A stretch of DNA of 64,000 nucleotides from an uncultured Bacteroidales bacterium (GTDB lineage Bacteria; Bacteroidota; Bacteroidia; Bacteroidales; Bacteroidaceae): NCBI GenBank assembly GCA_902779845.1, contig CACZCZ010000001.1:1-64000 (forward strand). The letters are read 5' to 3'. This document shows positions 24,770-33,895 of the stretch, in pieces. Position numbers and translations under genes: made by a program. The notes under the pieces were generated by a model that ran no database searches, was not told where the DNA came from, and saw only the letters and a list, made by a program, of their open reading frames with translations. Numbering within the stretch: position 1 is the first letter of the stretch; the number at the start of each line of letters is the position of its first letter.

Positions 24770-25147
24770 GTTTTTTTTAAGGGGAAAGAGCGGACCTTGT
24801 CACCTATGGATGAAACGCGAGACTCTATAGAGGGTAAGGCGAGACTCTATAGAGGGTAAGGCGAGACACTATAGAGGGTAAGGCGAGAGACTATAGAGGG
24901 TTGACAAATTCCACTGGTGGAACTCGCTGTAGGAGCAAGGCCCTTCGGCCATTAGAGCATGGTCTTCGTGTCGCAAGACCATGGTCTTATTGTTTTTGCC
25001 ACCAGTGGCAAAATGTTTTGCCTCCAGTGAGAAAATAAAGGGAATACTGGCGTGTAGCTCAAGTTAACGTGAGTTCGGCGTAAGGATGACCAATTCTTGG
25101 TGGTTTTACTTTACGATATTTTGGCGGTGCAAAGTTACGAATAACGC
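24770..25147 (-). ncRNA. Candidate orphan transcript, palindrome-rich (locus 2)
   Basis: A TAACTTTG box (25140-25147, minus strand) faces leftward with no gene before the hairpin at 24713-24761. Between them lie palindromes TTCCAC-TG-GTGGAA (24909-24922), AAGACCATGGTCTT and TTGCCACTGGTGGCAA, and a four-copy tandem repeat. The palindrome set resembles that at 2260-2420. There is no protein-like open frame. Transcription is inferred from promoter and terminator only. Confidence 0.35.
24817..24904. repeat. Four tandem 22-bp repeats
   Basis: GCGAGACTCTATAGAGGGTA with two more bases, repeated at 24817, 24839, 24861 and 24883; the last copy is incomplete. Each unit contains the self-complementary CTCTATAGAG (changed in copies 3 and 4). 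No spacers, so not a CRISPR array. Confidence 0.85.
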
Positions 25148-25213
25148 CCCTAAACCCCTTAAACTCTTAAACCCCTTAAACTCCTTAAACTCTTAAACCC
25201 TTAAGCCCTTAAA
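25148..25213. repeat. CTTAAACCC-type microsatellite
   Basis: About seven degenerate copies of CCTTAAACTC. The complement, TTTAAGGGG, forms a similar array at 36326-36373 next to rnpA. Confidence 0.75.
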
Positions 25214-25402
25214 CCGCGCGACAGCGCTTGAATCTTGAATCCTGAATCTATATTATTTATTATTTATCATTCTTCACTAACCCCTCTTTTGCGCCTCAGT
25301 GGTTAGAGTGAATGTTGGTTTATCTTAGCCTTATTTGTTGTATATCTTACACTTATTTCGCACGAAAACAGCGGATTCTAAAGCACTTTTCTGTCAAAAT
25401 CC

Positions 25403-25433
25403 TTTGCCAGTCCAATCATTCTCTCTATATTTG
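25403..25433 (+). promoter_or_regulatory. Promoter of the nucleotidyltransferase gene, TTTG-N19-TATATTTG
   Basis: TTTG at 25403-25406 and TATATTTG at 25426-25433, spacing exactly 19. The ATG is 43 bases downstream; the longer frame from 25312 would start before the promoter and is rejected. Confidence 0.75.
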
Positions 25434-25476
25434 CCGCGCCAAGTGCGCAAATGCACACTTGAAAGATGAAGAAGTC

Positions 25477-25779
25477 ATGAAGACAAGTCAAGAGTATATT
25501 GACATATTAAAAAGGCACGCCAAGGAGCTGGAAAAGAACTATGGCATTACCTATATGAAACTATTTGGTTCTGTGGCCAAGAGCTGCCATCAGAGCAATA
25601 GTGATGTCGATTTGTTTGTCGTCATGCCAGCTAAAGCCTATTCACTATGTGCTGCGGCAGATTATTTAGAATCAATTCTGGGTACGAAGGTGGACTTAAT
25701 ACGTAAGCATAGCAATATGCGTCCTTTCTTTCTGAACCAGATTAATAAATATGGAATCGATATCTTCAGACATGCATGA
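25477..25779 (+). CDS. MNT-type minimal nucleotidyltransferase
   Basis: A 100-residue protein with the nucleotidyltransferase fold: GSVAKSCHQSNSDVDLFV holds the GS motif (31-32) and the DxD metal ligands (D43, D45). Such minimal enzymes normally form a pair with a HEPN (HepT-type) protein as toxin-antitoxin, the MNT protein adding AMP to the toxin. No HEPN gene follows here: the next frame is only 18 codons, so the partner is lost or elsewhere. Canonical promoter at 25403-25433; AT-rich surroundings suggest acquired DNA. Confidence 0.82.
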   Translation: MKTSQEYIDILKRHAKELEKNYGITYMKLFGSVAKSCHQSNSDVDLFVVMPAKAYSLCAAADYLESILGTKVDLIRKHSNMRPFFLNQINKYGIDIFRHA

Positions 25780-25897
25780 GGTAATGCTTGCAACGGACTA
25801 TTTTATCAACCATTTAAAAACTATATGATATAGGAAAATCTCGTGGCAGGTAAGCCCTCAAAGGTGAACTGCCAATAATATAAACTTTATTGCTCAA

Positions 25898-26018
25898 TTT
25901 CTCCGACGAACTGCGACCTCAAACGAGAACAAACGAGCAAGAACTATCAATATTGAAGCTAGCGCAAAAGCGCGGGCTTCCCATAATTGATAGTAGGTTG
26001 TCGCAGACCTGTCGGAGA
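25898..26018 (+). ncRNA. Long imperfect hairpin, candidate leader RNA or mobile palindrome
   Basis: Five nested helices: TTCTCCGAC/GTCGGAGAA (25898-25906 with 26010-26018), TGCGAC/GTCGCA, ACTATCAAT/ATTGATAGT, GAAGC/GCTTC and GCGC-AAAA-GCGC. A 24-base bulge on the left arm repeats AACGAG. Downstream GCGCTTTT (26033-26040) could pair instead with AAAAGCGC of the apical loop. It ends about 100 bases before the large secreted gene. No known riboswitch family was recognised. Confidence 0.55.
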
Positions 26019-26120
26019 ATATGGCTAAGATCTGCGCTTTTTTCATGTCCTGATTTGAGCTGGGTTGTTAGCCATAACACACAAAGATTCGATTACTAAC
26101 AACTAACTCAAATTAAACAA

Positions 26121-29084
26121 ATGAAAAAACTACTTTTATTATTGACCGTTCTGCTGACTGGAGTTGGCGGAGCGTGGGCGGAATCGGTCACAGTGACTAC
26201 AGAGAGCGCCTTGTGGAGTACAACTGGAACTTTGGGCTATAATGGGTCTGTGAACTGGGCTGTATCTTGGACCTCGACAAACGAGAAAGTTAAAATTACC
26301 TGTCCTGCAAATGGCCATATTTACAAAAATAGTAGCCAGATGGGAACAAATACTTTTACCATTTGGACACCTGGTTCAGAGATGATAACAGGTTTTAGTC
26401 TTACATTTACAAGTAATGCGGCTTCAAACTGTACGGTTACCTCAGGATTAGTCTCAAAGACCTCAGCAAACACAAGTGATACGCAAACTCTTTCTATTTC
26501 TGGCATATTTGCGCACTTTGTTAAAATAACTGTTTCGGGACAATATGCTAATGTAAGCGCCTTCAGCATCGATTATACATCAATGCCAGCACAGACAGCC
26601 ACAGGTTATTATCTAATCAAAGGAAACTGGCCATCAAACAATTATTTATATGCCAACTCATCAAATGCTACCAAGCTGTGGAAAAAATGGCCGATTACTG
26701 ACGTAAGCAATTTGTATTTTGACGCTAATTATGTCTGGCGAATTGATGAATATGGCGATTACAGGAGTCTTTATAACATAGGAGCTGACCGCTATATTTC
26801 GAACTTTACCACAGCCAACTCATCTTCAACATCAAGAAGTGGTGACGTTGTCAATATTCTGGATGCAACAGAGTTTAGTGATGCCGAACTATTTGTTTTG
26901 ACAGATGACCTCAAAGATAATAGTTTGACAGGAGCGAAAGCTTACAAAGCATGTTCAAAGTCATCAAATTGCTTCATGGATACTTACTCGAATGGAAATG
27001 ATTATGTTGGTTTTCATAATGCTGCTCATCAAGGAAATGCATTTTTGCCTACCCGTGTATATAAGGTAACTTTCAAAGCTGCTGATGAGAGTGGCAGCGA
27101 AGCCGAAGGAACAGTATTGGTTAACGGCACTCCAACAAACGTTATTTATGTACCTGCCAGTACAACACTGACATCCATTACCGGTTCCAAATACTTTATT
27201 GGTGGCGAGGAAAAGACGGAAAGTGAAGTAAAGACGGCTATCAATGAAGTTTCGAATGACAATCTCGTGGTTTATGTTACTCCCCTCCCAACAACTATCA
27301 CCCTTAATTTCAAAGAAGGTGGAGCGCTTGTGGCGACGAAGACAATTTCTGCAAAAAGCGGTATAGTGTACGACATTCTCTCTAATTTTGGTTTCCAGCC
27401 CCGATATATGACAGTAGACCCTTCTACAGTAACGGGTACTTCATCTGACCAGAACATAGATGTTACTACGACCTTTACATTGCCTTTTACAGTTTGCTCT
27501 AACCCGGCTACGGATGAGGTGAAGAGTCATGTTTATTATTTCAATATGGGTGGAATGTATGCCAAAGGGAATCAGCTTACAGCATCTTTGGATCGTGAGG
27601 ACAAAGATTTCTATTGGACATTTGGAGGTGATTATATAAACGGATTTACGATTTATAATAAGGGACAAGAAAGCTACATGTCAAATGGTAATACAGACAA
27701 TTCAGTTGCAGTATTTGACGGCACCACCTCAAAATACGTGCTCTTTTCACATACTGACACGGGCTTTTACCTTAAAGTACAAGGCACAGACAAAAACTAT
27801 CTGAATGAGAGGTCTAGCTATCTTTCTACATGGAATGATTATGATATAGCATATTATATGCAATGGCCAGAAATGAACGAATCATATTTCACGGGCAGTT
27901 TTATAACAATTGAAGATGTAGAATCTGATTTCAGTGAATTGTACACATATGTAAACGGAAATTATGGTTCGGCATTAGGGAAGTACCATGTCAGCACCTA
28001 TACATCTTCTGATGTCAGCACTGCAATCTCTACTGCAACAACAGCATATAGTAGTGGGACTGTGTATGAAGTAGGTGCTGCGGCTCAAACTCTTAGCAGC
28101 ATAAAAGAAGATATGAGCATTAACATCCCAACGGCCCCTATTTTTTTTCGAATTCGAAGTGTGTTAGATGCAAAAGCCTACTTGCAGTCTGCAGACGCAA
28201 GTACTCGCATGAAGTTTAGCACTACAGCAGATAAAGAAACCATCTTCCTATACGATACAAGCAGGAAACTCATATCATATTCTAAAGGATTTGCTGTAAA
28301 TAATGTACGTGAAATGGGAGCTGTAGGTGGAGCTGGGAATACTTTCGTGATTGTCGCAGGTGTTGGTGGAAATGTTGGTCAATATAGTATCAAGTGTGAT
28401 GATGGAGGCACCTATAATAATACCTACCTCTATTCTACGGGTGTTAATAACAGTGATGCAGATAGGAACACAATATCCGAAAAATTGTATAATAACAATA
28501 GCTTCACTCTAGAAGCTGTAACAACTCTCCCTGTCACCTTCAAAGGTATATATGCATCCTTCTACTCACCTGTTGACTTGTCATTACCTTCGGACGTAAA
28601 AGCCTATACAGGAACGCTAAGTGGAGATAAACTGCTATTAACAGAAAAAGACTATGTACCTGCAAATACAGGTGTCATTCTGGAATTTGAAGAATACTCC
28701 AGTGAGACAACAAAAGATTTTACCATTCGTTCTACTGTAACTCCTGTCCTGGGAACTTCGTTGAAAGGCTATACAACTGCAACTTCTGTTGATGATGACG
28801 CCACAATGGTTCTTGGTAAGGATGGGGAAGACTGGGGTATCTATAAGTATCGCAGTGGCTCTGGCTCTGCCACCCTTGGAGGCTTCAAGGCCTACATGGA
28901 TACACCAGATACTCCCGTGAAGGGCTTCACATTCAGCTTCGATGATGAAACAGGCATCAATACGGTTCAGGGAACAGGGTTCAAGGTTCAGGATTCTGAA
29001 ATCTACAACCTGGCAGGTCAGAAGATGAGCCGCCTGCAGAAGGGTGTGAACATCGTGAATGGCAAGAAGGTTCTCGTTAAGTAA
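26121..29084 (+). CDS. Large secreted surface protein with C-terminal sorting-like tail
   Basis: A 987-residue exported protein. The signal peptide (MKKLLLLLTVLLTGVGGAWA) is followed by a Ser/Thr-rich beta-type sequence without a domain I can name; YYLIKGNWPSNNYLYANS, repeated KNYLNER-like loops and FRIRSVLDAKAYLQS look like lectin-type or adhesin modules, but this is a guess. The end (about 945-987: EIYNLAGQKMSRLQKGVNIVNGKKVLVK) is the common Prevotella variant of a secretion tail. Base composition is clearly more AT-rich than the flanking core genes, pointing to transfer or fast divergence. A long hairpin lies upstream and a small peptide gene follows. Confidence 0.75.
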   Translation: MKKLLLLLTVLLTGVGGAWAESVTVTTESALWSTTGTLGYNGSVNWAVSWTSTNEKVKITCPANGHIYKNSSQMGTNTFTIWTPGSEMITGFSLTFTSNAASNCTVTSGLVSKTSANTSDTQTLSISGIFAHFVKITVSGQYANVSAFSIDYTSMPAQTATGYYLIKGNWPSNNYLYANSSNATKLWKKWPITDVSNLYFDANYVWRIDEYGDYRSLYNIGADRYISNFTTANSSSTSRSGDVVNILDATEFSDAELFVLTDDLKDNSLTGAKAYKACSKSSNCFMDTYSNGNDYVGFHNAAHQGNAFLPTRVYKVTFKAADESGSEAEGTVLVNGTPTNVIYVPASTTLTSITGSKYFIGGEEKTESEVKTAINEVSNDNLVVYVTPLPTTITLNFKEGGALVATKTISAKSGIVYDILSNFGFQPRYMTVDPSTVTGTSSDQNIDVTTTFTLPFTVCSNPATDEVKSHVYYFNMGGMYAKGNQLTASLDREDKDFYWTFGGDYINGFTIYNKGQESYMSNGNTDNSVAVFDGTTSKYVLFSHTDTGFYLKVQGTDKNYLNERSSYLSTWNDYDIAYYMQWPEMNESYFTGSFITIEDVESDFSELYTYVNGNYGSALGKYHVSTYTSSDVSTAISTATTAYSSGTVYEVGAAAQTLSSIKEDMSINIPTAPIFFRIRSVLDAKAYLQSADASTRMKFSTTADKETIFLYDTSRKLISYSKGFAVNNVREMGAVGGAGNTFVIVAGVGGNVGQYSIKCDDGGTYNNTYLYSTGVNNSDADRNTISEKLYNNNSFTLEAVTTLPVTFKGIYASFYSPVDLSLPSDVKAYTGTLSGDKLLLTEKDYVPANTGVILEFEEYSSETTKDFTIRSTVTPVLGTSLKGYTTATSVDDDATMVLGKDGEDWGIYKYRSGSGSATLGGFKAYMDTPDTPVKGFTFSFDDETGINTVQGTGFKVQDSEIYNLAGQKMSRLQKGVNIVNGKKVLVK

Positions 29085-29161
29085 AAGAGAAGAAGTAAAC
29101 GTAAAAGTTAAGTAAAAAGTATAAGATCTAATTCTCTATTTATCTAAATAAGCATACAACT

Positions 29162-29332
29162 ATGAAAGAGAAAATATATATCGCACCTGCTATGCAAGTA
29201 GTACATGTCAATGGTACAAGCATAGTTGCCACTTCGAAGTTAGATGTGGATACCAATAAGACAACAGGCACTCAGTTCACCAAAGAGCAAGGCTCCTGGG
29301 GTGACATCTGGGGGTCAGATGACGATGAGTGA
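29162..29332 (+). CDS. Small 56-residue Prevotella-type peptide
   Basis: ATG at 29162, TGA at 29330-29332. The product starts MKEKIYIAPAMQVVHV, has VATS in the middle and ends WGDIWGSDDDE. Short proteins of the pattern MKxxYxxP...LAxS...acidic/Trp end are frequent next to surface-protein genes in Prevotella and Bacteroides; their function is not known to me. It lies 77 bases after the large secreted gene and before a clear terminator, so the two likely share a transcript. A second, eroded member may be at 52665-52778. Confidence 0.6.
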   Translation: MKEKIYIAPAMQVVHVNGTSIVATSKLDVDTNKTTGTQFTKEQGSWGDIWGSDDDE

Positions 29333-29481
29333 TTTCGGCAAACCGAGATCACGGATTAACGGAGATGCGGAACCACGGAACCACGGAGCTGTCCGTGACT
29401 CCATGAGTTCGTGAATCCGTAAGTCCAAAGTATTTGTTCGGCTCTATAAGCAAAATATATAGAGTAAAAGTTTTTTCATTC

Positions 29482-29517
29482 GAAGAGGCTGGACTGTGAA
29501 GTTCGGCCTCTTCTTTT
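29482..29517 (+). terminator. Terminator of the surface protein-peptide unit
   Basis: GAAGAGGC/GCCTCTTC stem with a 16-base loop, then TTTT. Confidence 0.75.
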
Positions 29518-29602
29518 ATACAACGATGGCGGCCGCAAACACACGTTGCAGCCGGAACCGGATACGACTGTTTCTTAGTCAGATTTTGAAAGCAGACTTT
29601 AA

Positions 29603-30016
29603 TTAATTGCCTTCCAAATACTCTATTGGTGAGTAGCAAGGCAGTTCTGAGGCAGTAAAGTCCTTCTGGTTTCGCGTTATGATAATCGTTGCCCCAAATC
29701 GTTTTGCAGAGAAGTACTGCATAGCATCCTCAAAATCGGTGAATGTTGATGCGAGGGTGTCGCTGATGACAGAACGGTCAATAGTGGTTGGCGTACACAG
29801 GCTACTGAAATCTGCTAACTTGCGGAAGATTTCCGTAACAGGAACTTTGCTTTTCTCCATCAAATAGCTAACCGTAGCAAAAGTCATAGCAGAACAGCAA
29901 AGTTCAATCTCCTTATGATATGCCTTCGTAACGATTCTTGCAGCGGGCAGATAGAATTCGCCGCGCTCACAAAGGAAGTCAACAACAACGTTAGTATCAA
30001 GAAAAACCTTATCCAT
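29603..30016 (-). CDS. PIN-domain toxin
   Basis: A 137-residue PIN-fold ribonuclease. Acidic active-site residues appear in VFLDTNVVVDFL (D7, D13), and further on in FTDFEDAMQYF and TRNQKDF. Such proteins cut RNA when free and are held by a co-transcribed antitoxin. The ATG at 30016 overlaps the last eight bases of the antitoxin gene; a TTG nine bases further upstream is possible. Arrangement antitoxin first, toxin second, is the usual type II order. Confidence 0.85.
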   Translation of the reverse strand: MDKVFLDTNVVVDFLCERGEFYLPAARIVTKAYHKEIELCCSAMTFATVSYLMEKSKVPVTEIFRKLADFSSLCTPTTIDRSVISDTLASTFTDFEDAMQYFSAKRFGATIIITRNQKDFTASELPCYSPIEYLEGN

Positions 30017-30257
30017 AGTTCTCAACCCAATGCTCGTGCATCAAATCCTTTGCGTCAACATTCCCTGACAATCCAGTACTGACGCTCATGTTACGGATAA
30101 AGTCCGGAATCTCTTTGGCGTCATCCACTACAGCGGCCTCCTTATGGGAGACTGCCAACATTCCTCGCACCAATGCTACGAGTTTGTGGAGCATCAACTC
30201 GTCGGTGATGGAATCAATGTCCTTAAACAAGGAATATTTCATTTCAATAGTTGACAT
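30009..30257 (-). CDS. Antitoxin paired with the PIN toxin
   Basis: An 82-residue protein (MSTIEMKYSLFKDIDSITDE...) directly upstream of and overlapping the PIN gene. The N-terminal 'TIEMKYSLFKDID' helix-forming start is like short antitoxins found before PIN genes in Bacteroidales; the middle is helical and no DNA-binding fold is obvious. Assignment rests mainly on position and overlap. A TACTTTTG box lies at 30286-30293 on the minus strand. Confidence 0.75.
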   Translation of the reverse strand: MSTIEMKYSLFKDIDSITDELMLHKLVALVRGMLAVSHKEAAVVDDAKEIPDFIRNMSVSTGLSGNVDAKDLMHEHWVENYG

Positions 30258-30285
30258 ATTACACTTCTTTAGAGATTTCCTGCCG

Positions 30286-30293
30286 CAAAAGTA
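30286..30293 (-). promoter_or_regulatory. -7 box of the toxin-antitoxin operon
   Basis: TACTTTTG on the minus strand, 28 bases upstream of the antitoxin ATG. Confidence 0.65.
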
Positions 30294-30429
30294 CATTATA
30301 TTCGGTAAATCATCAAAAAAACGCATCTTTTTTTGATGATTTACCCCAAAACTATGATAATAGGAGGAAGAAAATTCTCTTCATATCTCATTTTTATCTT
30401 TTCTCTGCTTCTCTTTCATTTTAATTCCG

Positions 30430-30437
30430 TACCTTTG
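30430..30437 (+). promoter_or_regulatory. -7 box of the metG operon
   Basis: TACCTTTG, 29 bases upstream of the metG ATG. Confidence 0.65.
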
Positions 30438-30466
30438 CAGCCGAATTTAATCAAAATGTGCCATTT

Positions 30467-32527
30467 ATGGGAAAGAATTTTAAACGAACGACAGTGACGT
30501 CGGCGTTGCCGTATGCCAACGGCGGCGTGCATATCGGACACCTGGCAGGCGTGTATGTGCCTGCAGACATATATGTGAGATACCTGCGCCTGAAGGGCGA
30601 GGAGGTGATGTTCATCGGCGGCTCTGACGAGCACGGCGTGCCCGTGACACAGCGCGCCCGCAAGGAGGGCATCACGCCGCAGCAGGTGGTAGATCGCTAC
30701 CACAAGATGATCAAGGACTCCTTCGAGGAGTTCGGCATCAGCTTCGACGTGTATAGCCGCACCACCTCGAAGACGCACCACCAGTTCGCCAGCGACTTCT
30801 TCCGCAAGCTCTACGACGACGGTAAGCTCATCGAGAAAACCACCAAGCAGTTTTACGACGAGCAGACGGGCACCTTCAAGACCGACCGCGACATCGTGGG
30901 CGAATGCCCGCATTGCCATGCGGAAGCCAACGGCGATCAGTGCGAGAAGTGCGGTCGCGACCTCGACCCCACGGAGCTCATCAACCCGCGCTCCAAGGAG
31001 AGCGGCGCCAAGCTCATCCTCAAGGATACCACAAACTGGTTCCTACCCCTGAACGAATACGAGGGCTGGCTGAAGGAGTGGATTCTCGAAGGCCACAAGG
31101 AGTGGCGCTCCAACGTCTATGGCCAGTGCAAGAGCTGGCTCGACATGGAGCTGCAGCCGCGTGCCATGACGCGCGACCTCGACTGGGGTATTCCCGTGCC
31201 CGTGGAGGGCGCCGACGGCAAGGTGCTCTACGTGTGGTTCGACGCGCCCATCGGCTATATCAGCAACACCAAGGAGCTGTGCGAGAGCAACCCCGAGCGC
31301 TGGGGCACATGGCAGCAGTGGTGGCAGCAGGAGGACACGCGTCTGGTCCATTTCATCGGCAAGGACAACATCGTGTTCCACTGCATCATCTTCCCCGTGA
31401 TGATGAAGGCGCACGGCGATTATATCATGCCCGACAATGTGCCGGCCAACGAGTTCCTGAACCTCGAAGGCGACAAGATCTCCACCTCCCGCAACTGGGC
31501 TGTATGGCTGCATGAGTACCTGGTGGATTTCCCCGGCAAGCAGGATGTGCTGCGCTACGCCCTCACCGCCTCGGCGCCCGAGACGAAGGACAACGACTTC
31601 ACATGGGCTGAGTTCCAGGCTCGCAACAATAACGAGCTGGTAGCCATCTACGGCAACTTCGTGAACCGCGCCCTGCAGCTGACGCAGAAGTACTACGACG
31701 GCGTCGTTCCCGCCTGCGGTGAACTCACCGACTACGATAAGGAAACCATCGCCGAGTTCAAGGATGTCAAGGCCAAAGTGGAGAGCCTCCTCGACAACTT
31801 CCGCTTCCGCGATGCCCAGAAGGAAGCCATGAACCTCGCCCGCATCGGCAACAAATACCTGGCCGACAGCGAGCCCTGGAAGGTCATCAAGACCGACCCC
31901 GAGCGCGTGAAGACCATCATCAACATCAGCCTGCAGCTGACCGCCAACCTGGCCATCGCCTTCGAACCGTTCCTGCCCTTCAGCAGCAAGAAGCTCTATG
32001 CGATGCTCAACGTGGAGCCTCTGGGATGGGAGAACTTGGGCAGCACTGAGCTGCTGCCTGCCGGCCACCAGCTGGCAAAGCCAGAACTGCTGTTCGAGAA
32101 GATCGAGGATGAGGCTATCCAGAAGCAGATGGACCGCCTGGCACGCATCAAGAAGGAGAATGAGGCCGCCAGCTATCAGGCGGCACCCGTGAAGCCCAAC
32201 GTGAGCTTCGAGACCTTCGAGAAACTCGACATCCGCGTGGGACTCATCAAGGACTGCCAGAAGGTGAAGAAGAGCAAGAAGCTGTTGCAGTTCACCATCG
32301 ACGACGGCACCGGCACAGAGCGCACCATCCTCAGCGGCATCGCAGCCTTCTACGAGGACCCCTCCGCGCTCATCGGCAAGCGCATCCTCTTCGTGGCTAA
32401 CTTCGAGCCGCGCCAGATGATGGGCATCGAGAGCCAGGGCATGATCCTCTCCGCCGTGGATTTCGACGAGAGCCTCAGCGTGGTGACAACCACCAAGGAC
32501 GTGAAACCCGGCAGCCAGGTGGGATAA
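30467..32527 (+). CDS. metG: Methionyl-tRNA synthetase
   Basis: A 686-residue class I synthetase. HIGH motif in [13 protein letters not shown], zinc site CPHC...CEKC near 140-165, and a KMSKS-type motif as KISTSRNW. The C-terminal 110 residues (from [21 protein letters not shown]) are the EMAP-II-like tRNA-binding domain found in dimeric enzymes. ATG 30467 ([19 protein letters not shown]) is preferred to the upstream GTG at 30458. metK follows after a 68-base repeat-filled spacer in the same direction. Confidence 0.94.
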   Translation: MGKNFKRTTVTSALPYANGGVHIGHLAGVYVPADIYVRYLRLKGEEVMFIGGSDEHGVPVTQRARKEGITPQQVVDRYHKMIKDSFEEFGISFDVYSRTTSKTHHQFASDFFRKLYDDGKLIEKTTKQFYDEQTGTFKTDRDIVGECPHCHAEANGDQCEKCGRDLDPTELINPRSKESGAKLILKDTTNWFLPLNEYEGWLKEWILEGHKEWRSNVYGQCKSWLDMELQPRAMTRDLDWGIPVPVEGADGKVLYVWFDAPIGYISNTKELCESNPERWGTWQQWWQQEDTRLVHFIGKDNIVFHCIIFPVMMKAHGDYIMPDNVPANEFLNLEGDKISTSRNWAVWLHEYLVDFPGKQDVLRYALTASAPETKDNDFTWAEFQARNNNELVAIYGNFVNRALQLTQKYYDGVVPACGELTDYDKETIAEFKDVKAKVESLLDNFRFRDAQKEAMNLARIGNKYLADSEPWKVIKTDPERVKTIINISLQLTANLAIAFEPFLPFSSKKLYAMLNVEPLGWENLGSTELLPAGHQLAKPELLFEKIEDEAIQKQMDRLARIKKENEAASYQAAPVKPNVSFETFEKLDIRVGLIKDCQKVKKSKKLLQFTIDDGTGTERTILSGIAAFYEDPSALIGKRILFVANFEPRQMMGIESQGMILSAVDFDESLSVVTTTKDVKPGSQVG

Positions 32528-32595
32528 GAATGAATCGCAAATCGTAAAATCGTAAATCGTCAAATTGTCAAATCGTAAAATCGTAAAATCACTAT
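32528..32595. repeat. TCGTAAAA microsatellite between metG and metK
   Basis: About seven degenerate copies of AAATCGTAAAATCG fill the whole spacer. No SAM riboswitch-like fold is seen ahead of metK. Confidence 0.75.
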
Positions 32596-33882
32596 ATGGG
32601 TTACTTATTTACATCCGAATCCGTTAGCGAAGGCCATCCCGATAAAGTGGCCGACCAAATCAGCGATGCCGTGTTGGACAACCTGCTGGCCTTCGACCCG
32701 CAGTCGAAGGTGGCGTGCGAGACGCTCGTCACCACCGGTCAGGTGGTGCTGGCCGGCGAGGTGAAGAGCCAGGCATACGTTGATCTGCCAGAGATTGCCC
32801 GACAGACCATCCGCCGCATCGGCTACACCAAAGGCGAATATATGTTCGAGGCCAATTCCTGTGGTGTCCTCTCGGCCATCCACGAGCAGAGCCCCGACAT
32901 CAACCGAGGCGTAGAGCGCGAAGACCCCATGAACCAGGGCGCCGGCGACCAAGGGATGATGTTCGGCTATGCCACCAACGAGACAGAGAACTATATGCCG
33001 CTAGCACTGGACCTCAGCCACCGCATCCTGCAGGTGCTGGCCGAGATACGCCGCGAGGGTCGCGAGATGACATACCTGCGCCCCGATGCCAAGAGCCAGG
33101 TGACCATCGAATACGACGAGAACGGAACGCCCAAAAGAGTCGATACCATCGTGGTTTCCACGCAGCACGACGAGTTCGTGCAGGCGCTGGACGGCAACCA
33201 GGAGAAGGCCGACAGCGAGATGCTGGATCAGATCCGTCGCGATGTACGCGAAATCCTGATGCCGCGTGTCATCGAGGGCATTCAGAACGAGTCCGTGCGC
33301 GCCCTCTTCGACGACCACATCACCTACCACGTCAACCCCACAGGCAAGTTCGTCATTGGCGGTCCTCATGGAGACACGGGTCTGACAGGCCGCAAAATCA
33401 TCGTTGACACCTACGGTGGCAAGGGCGCTCACGGCGGCGGTGCCTTCTCGGGCAAAGACCCCTCGAAGGTGGACCGCTCGGCAGCCTACGCAGCGCGCCA
33501 CATCGCGAAGAACATGGTGGCCGCAGGCGTGGCAGACGAGATGCTGGTGCAGCTCAGCTATGCCATCGGCGTGGCAGAGCCCGTGAGCATCTTCGTTGAC
33601 ACCTACGGCAAGAGCCACGTGAAGGAGTCCGACGGCGAGATCGCCCGCAAGATCAAGACGCTCTTCGACCTGCGCCCACGTGCCATCGAAGACCGCCTGA
33701 AGCTGCGCGCTCCCATCTACGAGGAGACAGCGGCCTACGGACACATGGGACGCGAGCCGCGGCGCGTGAAGAAGGTCTTCACCAGCCACTACGGCAACCC
33801 CGTGACCGTTGATGTGGAGCTCTTCACATGGGAAAAGCTGGACTATGTCGAGCGCATCAAAGAGGCTTTCACGTTTGAATGA
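32596..33882 (+). CDS. metK: S-adenosylmethionine synthetase
   Basis: A 428-residue enzyme that makes SAM from methionine and ATP. Seen: [24 protein letters not shown], the [16 protein letters not shown] signature, and the second signature [21 protein letters not shown]. Slightly longer than E. coli MetK (384), as usual in Bacteroidetes. It lies in a run of co-directional genes (metG to yidD); LOG follows after 13 bases containing overlapping TGA and ATG triplets. Confidence 0.95.
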   Translation: MGYLFTSESVSEGHPDKVADQISDAVLDNLLAFDPQSKVACETLVTTGQVVLAGEVKSQAYVDLPEIARQTIRRIGYTKGEYMFEANSCGVLSAIHEQSPDINRGVEREDPMNQGAGDQGMMFGYATNETENYMPLALDLSHRILQVLAEIRREGREMTYLRPDAKSQVTIEYDENGTPKRVDTIVVSTQHDEFVQALDGNQEKADSEMLDQIRRDVREILMPRVIEGIQNESVRALFDDHITYHVNPTGKFVIGGPHGDTGLTGRKIIVDTYGGKGAHGGGAFSGKDPSKVDRSAAYAARHIAKNMVAAGVADEMLVQLSYAIGVAEPVSIFVDTYGKSHVKESDGEIARKIKTLFDLRPRAIEDRLKLRAPIYEETAAYGHMGREPRRVKKVFTSHYGNPVTVDVELFTWEKLDYVERIKEAFTFE

Positions 33883-33895
33883 TGAATGATGAATT

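Noticed and set aside
24817..24904. Possible CRISPR array
   Set aside because: Units are directly adjacent with no spacers and no cas genes are present.
25780..25836. HEPN partner gene after the MNT nucleotidyltransferase
   Set aside because: Only an 18-codon frame (MHEVMLATDYF...) is present, without the HEPN R-x4-H motif.
26060..26100. Integron-like attC site near GTTAGCC...ACTAAC
   Set aside because: The core-site spacing and L-box pattern do not fit, and no integrase is near.
32528..32595. Possible SAM riboswitch upstream of metK
   Set aside because: The spacer is only a degenerate TCGTAAAA microsatellite with no multi-helix fold.
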